The notes below the pieces were generated by a model. That model had not been told where the DNA came from, searched no databases, and saw nothing but the letters and a program-made list of their open reading frames with translations. A stretch of DNA of 64,000 bases from Nageia nagi (Eukaryota > Pinophyta): positions 211,916,001-211,980,000 of the forward strand of contig JBITNC010000001.1 of the NCBI GenBank assembly GCA_050084985.1, in the 5' to 3' direction. Shown here in pieces: positions 61,671 through 64,000 of the stretch. Numbering within the stretch: position 1 is the stretch's first letter; each line of letters opens with the position of its first letter. The position numbers were made by a program, and so were the translations under genes.

Positions 61671-62125
61671 ACTAGAGTCATAGGAGATAAATATGGATTT
61701 GCATAGTAAACTTATAATTCCTCCATAGGACCATGCATAATGGTGCATGTAACCACTCATAAAAAATATCTCTACTATAGCTTTGGTTACTGCTATCAAC
61801 TTTTTGACTAATAGAAGTTGATGATGGTGTGCTATATGTAGAAGTATCAAATCTGATTCCATTTGTTCTCTTATGTTGATCTTCATTCTTACCTTACTTG
61901 AACTAGAGTCATAGGAGATAAATATGTATTTTCATAGTAAACCTATAATTCCTCCATAGGACCATGCATTATGGTGCATGTAACCACTCATCAAAAATAT
62001 CTCTACTATAGCTTTGGTTACTACTATCAACTTTTTGACTAATAGAAGCTGATGATGGTGTGCTATATGTAAAAGTATCAAATCTAATTCCATTTATTCT
62101 CTTATGTTGATCTTAATTCTTAACT
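61671..62125. repeat. 231-bp tandem duplication
   Basis: The unit begins ACTAGAGTCATAGGAGATAA at 61671 and again at 61902; the second copy ends near 62125. About 5% differences. Not a multiple of three plus stops? 231 is 77 codons, so the frame is kept: the 78-codon - strand frame 61650-61886 is one copy's reading. Confidence 0.9.
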
Positions 62126-64000
62126 TTCTTATTATTACCTAATCCTTTTCCACCATATTGATATTTTTACATATATGGTTAGTGAAAGTAGAGTCAAAAT
62201 TACTGAAATGCATACTTACCTTATCAAGCATAGTTTGAGAAATGGCTTAGTACTTTCACTTTTTGATGCAATTTATCATCATTTTCATGATATAAGACTC
62301 CTACATATTTAATAAGATCATTATCCTCCTCAAGAATGGAGGGATGATGCTTAATTTTATCCTTATTTGAGTGGTAATACTAGGTTATCAATATTTGGGA
62401 TTTTGTATGCCCCTAATATTACCTCTTATGGATTGATATATGTAGCATGTGTTGGATTGGTCCCTTCATATTCAACCAAGTCATGAGGTATCCAAAACCT
62501 TTCAATTGCTTGACATACATCTGTAGGATTTTCTTCTATGTGAATATTAACCTACTTTCCTTTGTGCATGAACTTAATTGAACAATGTAAGGTAGAAGTT
62601 AAAGCCCTAACCCTATGAATACATAGCCTTCTAAAAAAAATATTATATGGAAAATTTATTTGAAAAATATAAACCTTTTTATCAATAACTTTACCACCTA
62701 CTTCAATAAATATAGTGACATAACAAATGCATTTCCTTTTAGTATTATTAAACCCTTTATGCTAATTTTTGTTCTTTTAATTTTTGCATAAATTGAAGGA
62801 AAATACTTTTGCAATAAATAAACTGAATAAATATTTACATTTGACCCAATATCAATCAATACTTTTTAATAGTTATTCCATCAATATTAACATGAATAGA
62901 TAGGCCTAAATTCTTTCAATAAAATTCACTCTCTTAAAAGGAAAAAATATTACATATTAAATAAGTATCCATATTAGCTACCAACTTAATAAAATTAGCC
63001 ATAGGAATATTTGCATCAACTCAATTTTCTTGAGTGCATCAAATAATGCATTTTTATGATCAATTGATAATTGCAAGAGTTCAAAAATACTTATCTTGGC
63101 ATGAGTTACCTTTATTTGTTCAAGTAGTTATTGTGGACCTAAATTGCAAGGGACCTCCATTCTTTTTGTAGTGGTTGGATTGATGTATTCCTCTCCTGGC
63201 AATGCTACATAGTTCCTCATTGAAAATGATGTTTGCTAAAAGTGGTTCTATTTCCCCTAAGTTGACTGCATGGGCCTCATAATTTTCATAATTATTTTCT
63301 CAAAACTATGTAAGAATTTGTTTTGTGACCTTTGAATTTGTAAAAATCATAAAATTCTACTTTATTATACCAACTAGGTTTATCATCATAAGGACCTAGG
63401 TCTTGCTTTGGATAAGGTTTGATGAGTCCCTTCTATAGGAAATCCTTGAACATTATAGTAGGAGCTAAAGGTAACCAATTTTTCTTCTTGAATTATTGGG
63501 TTGCTTTATTATTTTATTTTTATTTGGATGGTGGCTCTTCTATGGCATAGATCTCTTTATCCTTATTTTTTTTTGATATTTGGTTCCCTTTATTTCCTTA
63601 CTAAAGTTTCCATATGTCAAGTCATCCATCTCAACCAAGCATCTCTCTTTTTATGTAAGTCTATTGATAATTTCTATGAATGATAATATCATATAATATA
63701 GGGATTTTAATCTCAATTTAGGGTTTATGTTATGGAAAAATATGGATATGACATGGTTTTTAGATAGGGGTTTAGCGATCATGATCCATATTTTTTGGAA
63801 TTATTGAGAAAATTTATCAAAATTTTCATTTGGACCTTGAATTATTGAGCATGATATTTGAAATGTATATAAAAGTATTATGTAAGTTGTGCATAACAAT
63901 TAATGGACTTAGCAGGAAAAGAAAAGTACCAATTTAGTGTATCACCTTTGAATGTTGTAGGTAATTATTTAGCCATTAGATAATCATTAACTCAAATTTT
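61671..64000 (-). pseudogene. Gag-protease fragment of element G
   Basis: Runs leftward from the window end. Gag core at 64000-63750 (NNYLMAKXLPTTFKGD-like, DTLNWYFSFPAKSINCYAQL). Lost finger near 63380-63330 (VEFYDFYKFKGHKTNSYIVL, Cys residues gone). Protease near 62870-62540 with VLIDIGSNVNIYSVYLLQKY at the active site and HRVRALTSTLHCSIKFMHKG at its end, then EGTNPTHATYINP. A G-patch-like GGKGLGNN is near 62150, then the duplicated 231-bp linker. Reverse transcriptase would follow but H's gag on the + strand starts there, so G is cut. Related to F and E. Confidence 0.6.

Overview
The window is plant nuclear DNA, very AT-rich by eye, and consists almost entirely of decayed transposable elements. 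No tRNA, rRNA, CRISPR array or ordinary host gene was found. A seed plant is the best guess. Reasons: Ty3/gypsy elements carrying a second, archaeal-type RNase H (the Tat/Ogre lineage), a plant mobile domain (PMD) gene, and a LINE ORF1 of the DUF4283 type. The very low G+C and stop codons that look like C-to-T decay recall genomes such as Welwitschia or endoparasitic Rafflesiaceae, but the sequence does not settle the species.

The main structure is a stack of LTR retrotransposons inserted into one another. I call them H, E, A, B, C and D. H is a + strand element with an initiator-Met-like primer site near 7286 and a gag split between 7301-7414 and 60878-61640. E (- strand, 7415-60877) interrupts H's gag. 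Inside E are A (- strand, 11631-46839) and, within E's right LTR, D (- strand, 47574-60678, LTRs of 4.1 kb). Inside A sits B (+ strand, 16039-46185, duplicated target AGTTC). Inside B, just past its integrase, sits C (- strand, 26024-39048, duplicated target CATTT). Duplicated targets for B, C and D are exact. LTR divergence agrees with the nesting order: by hand count over the first ~140 bp, about 3% for C and about 18% for B.

B without C is about 17.1 kb. It has, in order, LTR, primer site, a leader with a repeated motif, a Q-rich gag with zinc finger, protease, reverse transcriptase with YVDD, RNase H, archaeal-type RNase H and integrase. A long 3' region follows, holding an antisense PMD gene with an apparent intron. 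C is a related element with no polymerase: one long reading frame gives an acidic N-terminal region with three internal repeats, a coiled coil, gag, zinc finger, protease and a second zinc finger. B and C share primer site, leader motif, a 3' motif doublet and polypurine tract, but the middle of the 3' region differs: the PMD gene in B, tandem repeats in C.

The window edges hold a LINE ORF1 remnant (1-1535, with an inverted relative at 54210-55735 inside D), a gag/LTR fragment on the - strand (1566-2459), and a - strand gag-protease fragment G (61671-64000, running off the right end). Stretches 2460-7283, 8292-10259, 39054-41250 and most of D's interior hold nothing I can name.
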